A stretch of 60,400 nt of DNA from Caulobacter sp. 32-67-35 (GTDB lineage Bacteria; Pseudomonadota; Alphaproteobacteria; Caulobacterales; Caulobacteraceae). The stretch spans positions 1 to 60,400 of the forward strand of contig NCEV01000031.1 in assembly GCA_002280875.1 (NCBI GenBank), read 5' to 3'. Shown in pieces: positions 1-7,408 of the stretch (its first letter is position 1; every line of letters starts with the position of its first letter). Below the pieces are notes generated by a model. The model was not told the origin of the DNA and did not search any database. It saw only the letters and a list, made by a program, of their open reading frames with translations. The translations under genes and the position numbers were made by a program.

Positions 1-1180
1 CGGCGGCGACCGAGGCGGTGGAGGCGACGGGCGGGTCGCCCGGCGCGTCCGGCTCGCGCCAGGCCGTCCCGTCGAGGGCGCTGTCGCGACCCAGCCGAAA
101 CAGCGCCTCGCGGTTGGCGGCGGCGAAATCCAGGCCCGAGGTGTCGACTTCGGCGCGGTCGGGTATGGCTGTGAACAGCAGGCTGCCGCCATTGCGACGC
201 GCAAAGGCGGCGCTGGCGGTCAGATGGGTGCGGACCAGGGCCTTGGTCATGGTTTCCCACGACCGGCCGATGATCGACAGGGTGCCGCCACGGGTAAAGC
301 CGAAACTGCCGCCGACCTTGCCATTGACGATCACCCGCACCTTGCCCGGCCGGGCTACGCCCTGTTCGGGGGTCGTCCATAGCAGCAGGGCTTCGGGGGC
401 CACGAAGAACGGGGTGGTGACGCTGCCGTCCACATGCATTTCCGACAACCGCCGGCCCTTGCCCTGAACCTCGATCAGGGTCGGCGGAAAGACCCCTGGA
501 ATACTGGACGACGCCACCAGAACGTCCTGGAACAGTTTCAGCGCGCCGGCGTCGCCTCGCGAGGCGATGGCGCCCATGTCCCAGATCACCGTCTCCTCGG
601 TGTCCAGGTTGGTGGTGGCGATCAGCAGCCTTCGGCCCCGGGCGTGCTCGACAGCCACGGCATAGAGCATGGGCTGGTCGACATAGGTCTCGATCAGGCG
701 ACGCAGGGATGCGGTGGTGTAGAAGCCGGGGCGAAACAGCAGGTCGATGCCCCGCCGCTTCAGGATCCGCTCGGCGGCCGGGCTGGTATAGGCCATTTTC
801 AGGCGCTGGTCCCAGTCGGGTCCCAGAAAGGCGAAGGGCGCGGTCAGGGCGCCCGTGCTGACGCCGGTGACGATGTCGAACTCGGGCCGGTCACCGGTCT
901 GGGTCCAGCCGGTCAGAATGCCCGCGCCATAGGCCCCGTTCGCGCCGCCGCCGGAAATGGCCAGCACGTCGAAGGTCTTCTGGCGCTCCATGCGGCTGCG
1001 GGCGGCTTCGGCGAAGGCGATGCCGGCCTGGCCGTCTGTGGCGTTGAAGCGCACATCGGCAAGGCCGTGCGGCGCATTGCCCGCGATGTCGCTGGCGGTG
1101 AAGGCGTCGCGCGGCAGGGAGCCGCAGGCGGCCAGGGTCAGCCCGGCCAGCAGGACGATCAGGATCCGGACCGAGCGCAT
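1..1180 (-). CDS. Patatin-like phospholipase lipoprotein (3' end beyond window)
   Basis: An open minus-strand frame of 393 codons starts at ATG 1180 and leaves the window at its left edge without a stop. The N-terminus is a lipoprotein signal with lipobox LAAC (Cys19). The patatin hallmarks follow: oxyanion-hole glycine motif SGGGANGAYGAG (residues 76-87), nucleophile elbow GVSTG (Ser108), and the catalytic Asp in HVDGSV (Asp251). Family knowledge: Ser/Asp-dyad acyl hydrolases acting on membrane lipids; the lipobox places it on an envelope membrane. It lies downstream of the cold-shock gene, separated by hairpins. Substrate cannot be read from sequence. The open frames on the opposite strand here are shadows of this gene. 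Confidence 0.9.
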   Translation of the reverse strand, partial: MRSVRILIVLLAGLTLAACGSLPRDAFTASDIAGNAPHGLADVRFNATDGQAGIAFAEAARSRMERQKTFDVLAISGGGANGAYGAGILTGWTQTGDRPEFDIVTGVSTGALTAPFAFLGPDWDQRLKMAYTSPAAERILKRRGIDLLFRPGFYTTASLRRLIETYVDQPMLYAVAVEHARGRRLLIATTNLDTEETVIWDMGAIASRGDAGALKLFQDVLVASSSIPGVFPPTLIEVQGKGRRLSEMHVDGSVTTPFFVAPEALLLWTTPEQGVARPGKVRVIVNGKVGGSFGFTRGGTLSIIGRSWETMTKALVRTHLTASAAFARRNGGSLLFTAIPDRAEVDTSGLDFAAANREALFRLGRDSALDGTAWREPDAPGDPPVASTASVAA

Positions 1181-1237
1181 GCTGACCACCAAGACGGTTG
1201 AAGGCCTCCAGACTAGAACAGAGACCTCCAAACGCAA

Positions 1238-1263
1238 ATAGGCCGGCGCAAGCGCCGGCCTAT
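1238..1263 (-). terminator. Perfect 12-bp palindromic hairpin, probable terminator of the cold-shock gene
   Basis: The arms 1238-1249 (ATAGGCCGGCGC) and 1252-1263 are perfect complements around a two-base loop. Reading leftward, the stem is followed by TTGCGTTT, a weak U-tract. A second smaller hairpin (GCGCCGG at 1278-1284, CCGGCGC at 1289-1295) sits between it and the cold-shock stop codon, flanked by AAGA and TCTT. The pair probably ends the cold-shock transcript before the patatin gene. Confidence 0.55.
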
Positions 1264-1309
1264 AGGAGTGCAGAAGAGCGCCGGCGTACCGGCGCCGTTC
1301 TTGACTGGA

Positions 1310-1516
1310 TTAAGCCTGCAGCTGGCCAGCGGACATCTTGCCGCTGCGCTTGTCTTGTTCCAGTTCGTAGGTGATCTTCTGGCCCTCATTGAGGGTGCGA
1401 AGGCCGGCGCGTTCAACGGCCGAGATGTGCACAAAAACGTCCGAGCCGCCGTCATCCGGTTGGATGAAGCCGAAGCCCTTGGTGCCGTTGAACCACTTAA
1501 CGGTGCCGGTAGCCAT
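1310..1516 (-). CDS. cspA: Cold-shock protein, CspA family
   Basis: This is a 68-residue single cold-shock domain starting [21 protein letters not shown]1 (KGFGFI, residues 13-18) and RNP2 (VFVHI, 27-31) are intact, so it should bind single-stranded RNA or DNA as an RNA chaperone. AAGGA lies about seven bases before the ATG. Length and motifs match the family exactly. Which Caulobacter paralogue it represents cannot be told from sequence alone, so the symbol is a family label. Confidence 0.95.
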   Translation of the reverse strand: MATGTVKWFNGTKGFGFIQPDDGGSDVFVHISAVERAGLRTLNEGQKITYELEQDKRSGKMSAGQLQA

Positions 1517-1823
1517 GGTGTGTAGTCCTTTGGATAGTAGTCGCCGCCGGAAGCGTTCCGTTCGACGATCAAATTTCGATGGGGATCGGTAGGCGCGTCC
1601 GGCGCTTCCTCGAAGGAAGCATGGAATAGCAGGCCGAACGGCAACGAATTCGATAGCTCCATGATGGGGGCATAAGCCGTCGCCAGCAAGGAGAATCTTG
1701 GAGCCTGGTTTTTCGGCCTGTCGGAAAGGCCGGCGCAGTCCAGCCAGGCCCGACGAAACAGCCTTGCGACTCTAGCTATTGCGAGTCATTCTCAAAAATG
1801 GCGCCAGGCCGCAGGAGGCGAGG

Positions 1824-2012
1824 ATGGTTTTGCGAACGACCGGTGCGAACTGGCTGACCCTGATGATGCGCGCCGAACGGGCGCAGAGGGGCTGGGAGCC
1901 CTTCGGTAGCGAATGGCTCCTGTACGGCCCCACCGATCAGGACGTTGTCCAGGACCCCGATAGCGGCCAGGAAGAGGACGACGCTCCCCCCACCCTGTTG
2001 GCGGCCGAATAG
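1824..2012 (+). CDS. Small hypothetical protein, acidic C-terminus
   Basis: A 62-residue ORF beginning MVLRTTGANWLTLMMRAERA. The start at 1824 is chosen over an in-frame upstream ATG (1779) because GGAGG lies six bases before it. The middle is rich in aromatic residues (WEPFGSEWLLYGP) and the last 25 residues are strongly acidic. No family is recognised. It converges on pgsA, whose stop lies four bases away on the other strand. Consistent high-GC codon use and the strong Shine-Dalgarno sequence support a real gene. Confidence 0.5.
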   Translation: MVLRTTGANWLTLMMRAERAQRGWEPFGSEWLLYGPTDQDVVQDPDSGQEEDDAPPTLLAAE

Positions 2013-2015
2013 GGC

Positions 2016-2747
2016 CTAGAGTGGATCGACATTCAGGATCGCGACGGCGGCCGATCTCTTAAACTCCGTCATTCCCGCCCTTGTGGCGGGAACACCTATG
2101 CCCGCCGCAGGTGCGGGAGGGGCGGACCGCTGGCGGTCCGCTTGCGTCTCACCTGCCAGCTGAACCAGGGGTTCCCGCCACAAGGGCGGGAATGCCAGCC
2201 ACAGCAGGCCGTGGATGGCCAGGGTGGCGGGGCCCACGACGTCTGGGGTGTCAGGCAGGCCAAAGGCGGCCCAGGAGGCCAGCACCATCTCGGCGCCGAT
2301 CGCCACCAACTGCAGGGTGGTCTTCCACTTGGCCAGCACGGTGACCGGCAGCTTGATCCCCTTGCCCGCGCCCACTTCGCGCAGGGCGCTGACGGCGAAT
2401 TCGCGGAACAGGATCAGGCCGGCGGGCAGGACGATCATGGCGTTGGGACCCAGGGCCATCAGACCCAGCAGGGCGCCGCAGACCAGGATCTTGTCGCCGA
2501 TCGGGTCCAGGATCGCGCCCCACACGGTGACGGCGTCCATCTTGCGCGCCAGCCAGCCGTCGAAGAAGTCGGTGACGGCGGCGACCACGAACGCCCAGAA
2601 CGCCCAGCGCTCCAGCCGGAACTGATCCTCGGCCGTCAGGCGCTCGCTGACCCACGGCACGGCGCCGGCGGCGGCGGCCAGCGCCACGAACATGAACAGC
2701 GCCAGGACGAGGCGCGAGGCGGTCAGGATGTTCGGCAGATTCTTCAT
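2016..2747 (-). CDS. pgsA: CDP-diacylglycerol--glycerol-3-phosphate 3-phosphatidyltransferase with altered C-terminus
   Basis: Membrane enzyme that makes phosphatidylglycerophosphate, the committed step to phosphatidylglycerol. The CDP-alcohol phosphotransferase signature is complete: D60, D63-G, A66-R67, then G78, D81 and D85 (TDFFDGWLAR ... LDPIGD). Several hydrophobic helices are evident and the start MKNLPNILTASR is typical. The last ~58 residues are not family-like: from about residue 185 to 226 the frame runs through a palindromic repeat (2071-2193), then continues to a stop beyond it. The normal C-terminal transmembrane stretch after AIHGLLWLA therefore appears replaced by a proline/arginine-rich tail. 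The catalytic core is untouched, so activity is likely retained. Confidence 0.92.
   Translation of the reverse strand: MKNLPNILTASRLVLALFMFVALAAAAGAVPWVSERLTAEDQFRLERWAFWAFVVAAVTDFFDGWLARKMDAVTVWGAILDPIGDKILVCGALLGLMALGPNAMIVLPAGLILFREFAVSALREVGAGKGIKLPVTVLAKWKTTLQLVAIGAEMVLASWAAFGLPDTPDVVGPATLAIHGLLWLAFPPLWREPLVQLAGETQADRQRSAPPAPAAGIGVPATRAGMTEFKRSAAVAILNVDPL
2071..2193. repeat. REP-like palindromic element inside the 3' end of pgsA
   Basis: Arms 2071-2093 (ATTCCCGCCCTTGTGGCGGG plus AAC) and 2171-2193 are perfect 23-bp inverted copies, and similarity extends about four more bases inward with one mismatch. Each arm is itself a small hairpin (CCCGCC/GGCGGG). The centre holds a perfect 9-bp hairpin, GCGGACCGC at 2122-2130 against 2133-2141. 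The whole behaves as one 123-bp fold-back unit and is translated in frame as part of PgsA. Confidence 0.85.
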
Positions 2748-2931
2748 GATGCGGTTCTAACGCGGGAAACCCCCAAACGGCTACGCCTTCGCGCTGCAGG
2801 ACCCTGGACGGCGGCGATGATTTTTCGCCAGGCGGATCGAAAACGATTGGCTATACAGGCCACAGGGTCGCACAAGACCCCGTCAATATGGCGCTGCGTG
2901 AGTATGAGACTTGCTTGACCGGTATGGCGCG

Positions 2932-4581
2932 ATGGCCAGGGCAGGGGTGAACTCGGTCCGCGGCAGGCTTGTCCTGCTGACGATCAGCCTGCTTGTTCCG
3001 GCCCTGCTGAGCATGGGTTTTCTGCTGGCTGGCGCCGACCGGCAGGGCCGCGCCCAGCTTCACGAGCAGATGCTGGCCACCGCCCGGGCCCTGTCTGGCG
3101 CCACCGACCGCCAGGCCGCCGTCGGCATCGCCGTGGCGGAGACCCTGACGACCGACCAGGCCCTGCTGGCCGGCGACTGGGCGGCGTTCCATGCGCGGGC
3201 CCGCCGGGTAACCGACCAGCGCAGTGGCTGGGTGGTGGTCACCGACAGCACGGGCCAGCAGATCGTCAATACGCTGAGGCCCTACGGCACGCCCTTGCCG
3301 GTGACGCCGCGGCCGGAACAGCTGGCCAACGCCTACAGGATGGGCCTGAGCAAGGTTTCGGACCTGCGCATGGGCATAATGGCCAGGAAGCCAGTCATCA
3401 CGGTGGGTACGCCCGTCACGATCCGGGGCAAGCCCTATGTCCTGGCCTATGTGGTCGAGGCGTCTTCCTTCACTTCGGTTTTCCGCCAGCAGCGCGTCCC
3501 CGACCGCTGGGTGGCGACCTTGCTCGACAATAACCGCAAGGTGATCGCCCGCTCGATCCGCCATGAAAAATGGGTCGGCCATTCGGCGTCGGCGGACATG
3601 ACCGAAAATCTCCGGCGTTCCAACGAAGGGGTCAATCGTAGCAAGTCGCTGGATGGCGTTCCGACCATGGTCGCCTACACCCGCTCGCCCCAGACGGGCT
3701 GGACGCTGGTGGTGGCAATTCCCCGCGCCGACATGGCGCGCACGGTGACCCGTTCGGTGGTCGCGGCGACCGGGGTCTTCCTGCTGCTGCTGGTGCTGGG
3801 CATAGGTCTGGCGCTGTTCTTCTCTCGCGGGATCAATCGCGAGGTCGGGCGACTGGTCTCGGCCGCTCACGCCATCGGCCAGGGCCAGCCTGTGGTCGCG
3901 CCGGCCGAGCCCGGGCTCGAAGAGATCGCCGCTATCCACGTGGCCCTGAGCGACGCCTCCGGCGAACTGCAGACCCGCGCCGAGCGGCAGAAGGTGATGA
4001 TCAACGAGTTGAACCATCGGGTGAAGAATACCCTGGCCACGGTTCAGGCCCTGGCGCGCCAGACCTTCGGCAAGCTGGAGGGCGCGGCGGTCGAGGTGTT
4101 CACCGAGCGATTGATCGCGCTCTCGGGCGCCCATGACTTGCTGACCCGGGGCGGCTGGAGCAAGGCGGACCTGGGCGAACTGATGCAGGTCTGCACCCGC
4201 GCCCACGGCGAGCGGGTCGAATGTGTGGGTCCTGAGGTGTTCCTTGATCCCCATACGGCTGTGGCGCTGTCGATGGTGTTCCACGAACTGGCCACCAACA
4301 GCGCCAAGTACGGGGCCCTGTCGGCGCCCGCGGGTCGGGTGGGTGTCAACTGGCGCATCGACCCCGAGACCGGGCGCCTGACCATCGTCTGGACCGAGAC
4401 CGGCGGGCCGACTGTGATCGCCCCCAGCAAGCCGGGCTTTGGCACCCGCCTGATCGACAGCTCCATCCGCCGCGAACTGAAGGGGACGCCCAACTTCGAC
4501 TTCCGGCCTGAAGGCCTGGTGTTCGAGGCGAGCCTGCCTCTGCCCGCCCCGGACGCGGTGCGCTGGACCAATCCGTTCTGA
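2932..4581 (+). CDS. Membrane-bound HWE-family sensor histidine kinase
   Basis: A 549-residue kinase. Transmembrane helix 1 (about 12-34) and helix 2 (about 280-302, VFLLLLVLGIGLALFF) bracket a periplasmic Cache-like sensor region; a HAMP-like linker follows. The phosphoacceptor His362 lies in NELNHRVKNTLATVQALA. The ATPase N-box FHELATNSAKYGAL has the family His451, and a W-x-E (WTE) precedes the G-box GFGTRL: the diagnostic HWE set. Start ATG 2932 is chosen; an in-frame TTG at 2911 or GTG at 2947 are possible and none has a strong ribosome site. No response regulator is adjacent. Its stop lies two bases before the downstream kinase gene, suggesting cotranscription. Confidence 0.9.
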   Translation: MARAGVNSVRGRLVLLTISLLVPALLSMGFLLAGADRQGRAQLHEQMLATARALSGATDRQAAVGIAVAETLTTDQALLAGDWAAFHARARRVTDQRSGWVVVTDSTGQQIVNTLRPYGTPLPVTPRPEQLANAYRMGLSKVSDLRMGIMARKPVITVGTPVTIRGKPYVLAYVVEASSFTSVFRQQRVPDRWVATLLDNNRKVIARSIRHEKWVGHSASADMTENLRRSNEGVNRSKSLDGVPTMVAYTRSPQTGWTLVVAIPRADMARTVTRSVVAATGVFLLLLVLGIGLALFFSRGINREVGRLVSAAHAIGQGQPVVAPAEPGLEEIAAIHVALSDASGELQTRAERQKVMINELNHRVKNTLATVQALARQTFGKLEGAAVEVFTERLIALSGAHDLLTRGGWSKADLGELMQVCTRAHGERVECVGPEVFLDPHTAVALSMVFHELATNSAKYGALSAPAGRVGVNWRIDPETGRLTIVWTETGGPTVIAPSKPGFGTRLIDSSIRRELKGTPNFDFRPEGLVFEASLPLPAPDAVRWTNPF

Positions 4582-4583
4582 GC

Positions 4584-5471
4584 GTGACCGACGACGGCCA
4601 GATCGCCGCCTTCATGGCGCAGGCGGGGCTGCCCGCCAGCTTCGCCGACCTGGTTGCCCGGCTGCATATTCCGCTGGCCGCCCGCATCGCCGAGATGGCT
4701 GCGGGGCGTGAGGAGCCGCTGGTGGTTGGCCTCAGCGGTCCGCAAGGGTCAGGCAAGTCGACCCTGACGGCGCTGGTTACCCAGTTGCTGCGGAGCCGGG
4801 GCCTCAGAACCGCCAATCTGTCGCTGGACGACCTCTATCTCACCCAGGCCGAGCGCAAGCGGCTGGGCCAGACCGTCCATCCCCTGCTGCGCACGCGGGG
4901 CGCGCCCGGAACCCATGACATCGCCCTGGGCCTGGGCGCGCTCGACGACCTCACTCGCGCGGGCCCGGCCCTGATCCCGCGCTTCGACAAGGTCACGGAC
5001 GATCGTGCGCCGGCTGCGGACTGGGAGCGGTTCGACGGACCGGCTGACGTCATCCTGCTGGAAGGCTGGTGCATCGGCGCGCGGCCCCAGTCCGAAGCCG
5101 CCCTCATCGAACCGGTCAACGCCCTGGAGCGCGACGAGGACCCGGCGGGCGTCTGGCGGCGCTACGCCAACGCCGCCCTGGCCGGACCCTATCGCGCGCT
5201 GTTTGACCGGATCGACCTTCTGGTCGCGATGACTGCGCCTGACTTTCCCACCGTTCGCGTCTGGCGGGGGCAGCAGGAGCAGCGCCTGCGCGACAGTCTC
5301 GCCGCTCAGGGGCGAGATCCGGCGCTGGCCATGGACGAGGCGGCCCTCGACCGCTTCGTCGCCCACTATCAGCGCCTGACCGCGTGGATCGCCGAAGACC
5401 TGTCGCCGCGCGCCGACATCGCCATCCGCCTGGACGCCAACCGCCAGCCGCTCGAGCTGCGGGGCCTTTAG
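4584..5471 (+). CDS. P-loop kinase, D-glycerate 3-kinase-like
   Basis: A 295-residue protein from GTG 4584 with Walker A GPQGSGKST (residues 52-60), followed by LSLDDLYLT and HPLLRTRGAPGTHD, the pattern of the GLYK/uridine-kinase-like P-loop group, and LLEGWCIGARP, probably the Walker B strand region. Family members phosphorylate glycerate or related small hydroxy acids; the substrate here is inferred, not shown. It follows the histidine kinase by two bases, so translation is probably coupled. Its stop overlaps the stop of the convergent gene on the other strand. Confidence 0.82.
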   Translation: MTDDGQIAAFMAQAGLPASFADLVARLHIPLAARIAEMAAGREEPLVVGLSGPQGSGKSTLTALVTQLLRSRGLRTANLSLDDLYLTQAERKRLGQTVHPLLRTRGAPGTHDIALGLGALDDLTRAGPALIPRFDKVTDDRAPAADWERFDGPADVILLEGWCIGARPQSEAALIEPVNALERDEDPAGVWRRYANAALAGPYRALFDRIDLLVAMTAPDFPTVRVWRGQQEQRLRDSLAAQGRDPALAMDEAALDRFVAHYQRLTAWIAEDLSPRADIAIRLDANRQPLELRGL

Positions 5472-6016
5472 TCTTCCACCGTCCGCACCCGGTCGACGAT
5501 CCGCACCGTATAGCAGCGGCGCTTGCCCAGTTCGGTGCCGCAGAAGCCGGGTTCCTCCGAACCCTCGCGCAGCCGCACCCAGCGGTCGCGGGCGCATTCG
5601 AACCAGGCGTACTGGAAAGCCTCGTGATCCACGTCACGATGGAAAACCGGAACCCGGTCGACCGAATAGAACCGCACCATGCCGGTCAGCCCGCCGAAAC
5701 TGCCCCGGCCATTGACCAGCCCGCAGATTCGTCCGGCGCGGGTAGCCCATACCGCCCCCAGGTCCAGGGGACTGGACTGGTTCAGCCGGGCCTTCAGATT
5801 GGCCCGCACATGGCCCCATTCGGCCCGGGCCCTGGGCTTCTCGACCAGCATCTGCGCGGCGGTCGGCGGGGGCAGGGTGGCGTTGGCCTTTTCGACGGCC
5901 ACTAGGTCGATGACCGACAGCGTCACCGCGCCCAGAATGCCGACCACGATCACGCCCGAGAAGAGGCGCGGCAGCAAGGGCATCCGGCGCGGCTTGTCCC
6001 AGACCGGTCTCGTCAT
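5468..6016 (-). CDS. Hypothetical single-pass membrane protein
   Basis: This 182-residue protein has a short basic N-terminus (MTRPVWDKPRR), one hydrophobic segment at about residues 16-39 (SGVIVVGILGAVTLSV), and a C-terminal domain of some 140 residues. The topology suggests an inner-membrane anchor with the C-terminal domain in the periplasm. That domain has four cysteines (RICGL, WFECAR, GFCGTE, RRCYT) that could form disulfides. No family was recognised. It converges with the P-loop kinase, overlapping by four bases at the stops. Confidence 0.7.
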   Translation of the reverse strand: MTRPVWDKPRRMPLLPRLFSGVIVVGILGAVTLSVIDLVAVEKANATLPPPTAAQMLVEKPRARAEWGHVRANLKARLNQSSPLDLGAVWATRAGRICGLVNGRGSFGGLTGMVRFYSVDRVPVFHRDVDHEAFQYAWFECARDRWVRLREGSEEPGFCGTELGKRRCYTVRIVDRVRTVED

Positions 6017-6411
6017 CGGCGTTCTCCCCAGCGCGATAGCGGCAGTCTGGAAGTCGCGTATCCGTTTTACAAGTCTAAAAAATTACTGACGTGAATTTCT
6101 ATGGCCTCAAACCTACGCTCTCCCCGGCGAAAGTTGGGAAGAGCGGGAAGATTGGGTTAGTCGGGCCGCGTTCCGTCTGCCGCGCCGTCTTCGTCCTCTT
6201 CGTCGCGCGCGATGGATTTCGAGCGCCGAGCCCCCGGCGGTTCGCAGGCTCGACCAGCTAGAAGGCGGCGGGTGAGAACGATTGTAGGTGGGGGCGTCTA
6301 TGTCAGACCAATAGCGATCCTCACAAAATCTCTGCGGCAAAATGAAGCAGGGCTATTTCAGGTTCAGTTCAGCATGCGGGGCTATCGTGGCAATCTAAAA
6401 TGGAGGCTGCC
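6017..6411. other. Intergenic region before the RTX-like gene
   Basis: About 395 bases without a convincing gene. It is notably less GC-rich near 6050-6110 (TTTTACAAGTCTAAAAAATT) and near 6300-6400. Short open frames on both strands have no ribosome site or family resemblance. It presumably holds divergent promoters for the flanking genes, but I cannot assign -35/-10 elements. Confidence 0.5.
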
Positions 6412-7293
6412 ATGTCCGGTAACTATGAATATGAAGAAGAAGACGGTCAGGAAGGTCATGAAGATGACAATCAAAATGACACTATCTATGAAAATGAATA
6501 CGACGATAACCTAACCGGCGATGGCGAAGATTACGATGAAGACGAAGACGAAGACGACAACGACGCAGAAGATGACGCCGGAGACGTCGACAAAGACGAC
6601 AGTCTGAACGGCGGCGACAATGACGATCACCTTGACGCTGGCGACGGTGACGACGATGTCGCCGGAGGCCTTGGTGACGACGATTTGCACGGCGGGCTAG
6701 GTGGCGACGAGCTTCACGGCGACGCGGGAGATGACACCGTTCATGGCGACGACGGCGACGACCTGCTGCGCGGCGAGGATGGTAACGACCATATCGACGG
6801 GGGCACAGGCGACGACGACCTCCACGGCAATGCGGGCGATGATGTCGAAGCCGGCGGTGAGGGTGAGGACTGGGTCGTAGGCGGCCAAGGGCGGGATAGC
6901 CTTTCGGGCGACCAGGGTGACGACATTGTCCTGGGCAATCTCGGCGCGGACACGCTCTCGGGCGGTGATGGCGACGACATCGTTCGGGGCGGCCAGGACA
7001 ATGATCAGATCGATGGCGGCATCGGTGCTGACTATATTTCTGGTGACAGAGGCGATGATACGCTTGCCGGCGGCGCAGGAGCCGACAGTTTCCATTTCTC
7101 CTCAGGGAGCGGACGCGATGTCATCAGCGATTTCTCCGCTTCATCCGGCGATCGTCTGTATCTGGACGACGCAGGCTTCTATTCGGTCAGTCAGGTCGGC
7201 GGAGACGTCGTCGTGACCTTGGACAGCGGCGATCATATCACGCTGACCGGCGTCGATTTAGCCACTCAGCCCTCTGACTGGATCGTCGCCTGA
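6412..7293 (+). CDS. Acidic RTX-type calcium-binding repeat protein
   Basis: A 293-residue protein. The start at 6412 is preferred to ATG 6400 because GGAGG lies six bases before it. Residues ~5-65 are extremely acidic (runs of E and D). From about 65 to 225 come tandem GGxGxDxLx-like nonapeptides such as GGDGDD, GGLGDD and GGAGAD, which fold into Ca-binding parallel beta-rolls. The C-terminus DSFHFSSGSGRDVISDF is the usual cap. There is no N-terminal signal peptide; such proteins often leave by type I secretion through the C-terminus, but no ABC exporter is adjacent. The 5' part is AT-richer than its neighbours, hinting at transfer or strong composition bias from Asp/Glu codons. Confidence 0.88.
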   Translation: MSGNYEYEEEDGQEGHEDDNQNDTIYENEYDDNLTGDGEDYDEDEDEDDNDAEDDAGDVDKDDSLNGGDNDDHLDAGDGDDDVAGGLGDDDLHGGLGGDELHGDAGDDTVHGDDGDDLLRGEDGNDHIDGGTGDDDLHGNAGDDVEAGGEGEDWVVGGQGRDSLSGDQGDDIVLGNLGADTLSGGDGDDIVRGGQDNDQIDGGIGADYISGDRGDDTLAGGAGADSFHFSSGSGRDVISDFSASSGDRLYLDDAGFYSVSQVGGDVVVTLDSGDHITLTGVDLATQPSDWIVA

Positions 7294-7408
7294 TTCTCAG
7301 AGGCCGTTGTTAAAGCTACAGGCCAAGGACCGCGCATCGCTCAGGTGACGCGCGGTCTGGAGCCCTTCGTATCCGAGGGAATGGAACAGGTCGCGCGGAA
7401 CCGTCGCG

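Noticed and set aside
434-1201. Plus-strand open frames over the first 1.2 kb
   Set aside because: The minus strand holds an intact patatin-family lipoprotein; plus-strand frames are its shadow.
2881-2931. Near ACCGGT palindrome (TTGACCGGTATGG) before the HWE kinase
   Set aside because: Flanks do not match the TG...CA symmetry of the sugar operators.
7328-7357. Hairpin GACCGCGC/GCGCGGTC between the RTX gene and uvrC as a terminator
   Set aside because: Eight-bp stem with a 14-base loop and no U-tract; too weak to call.
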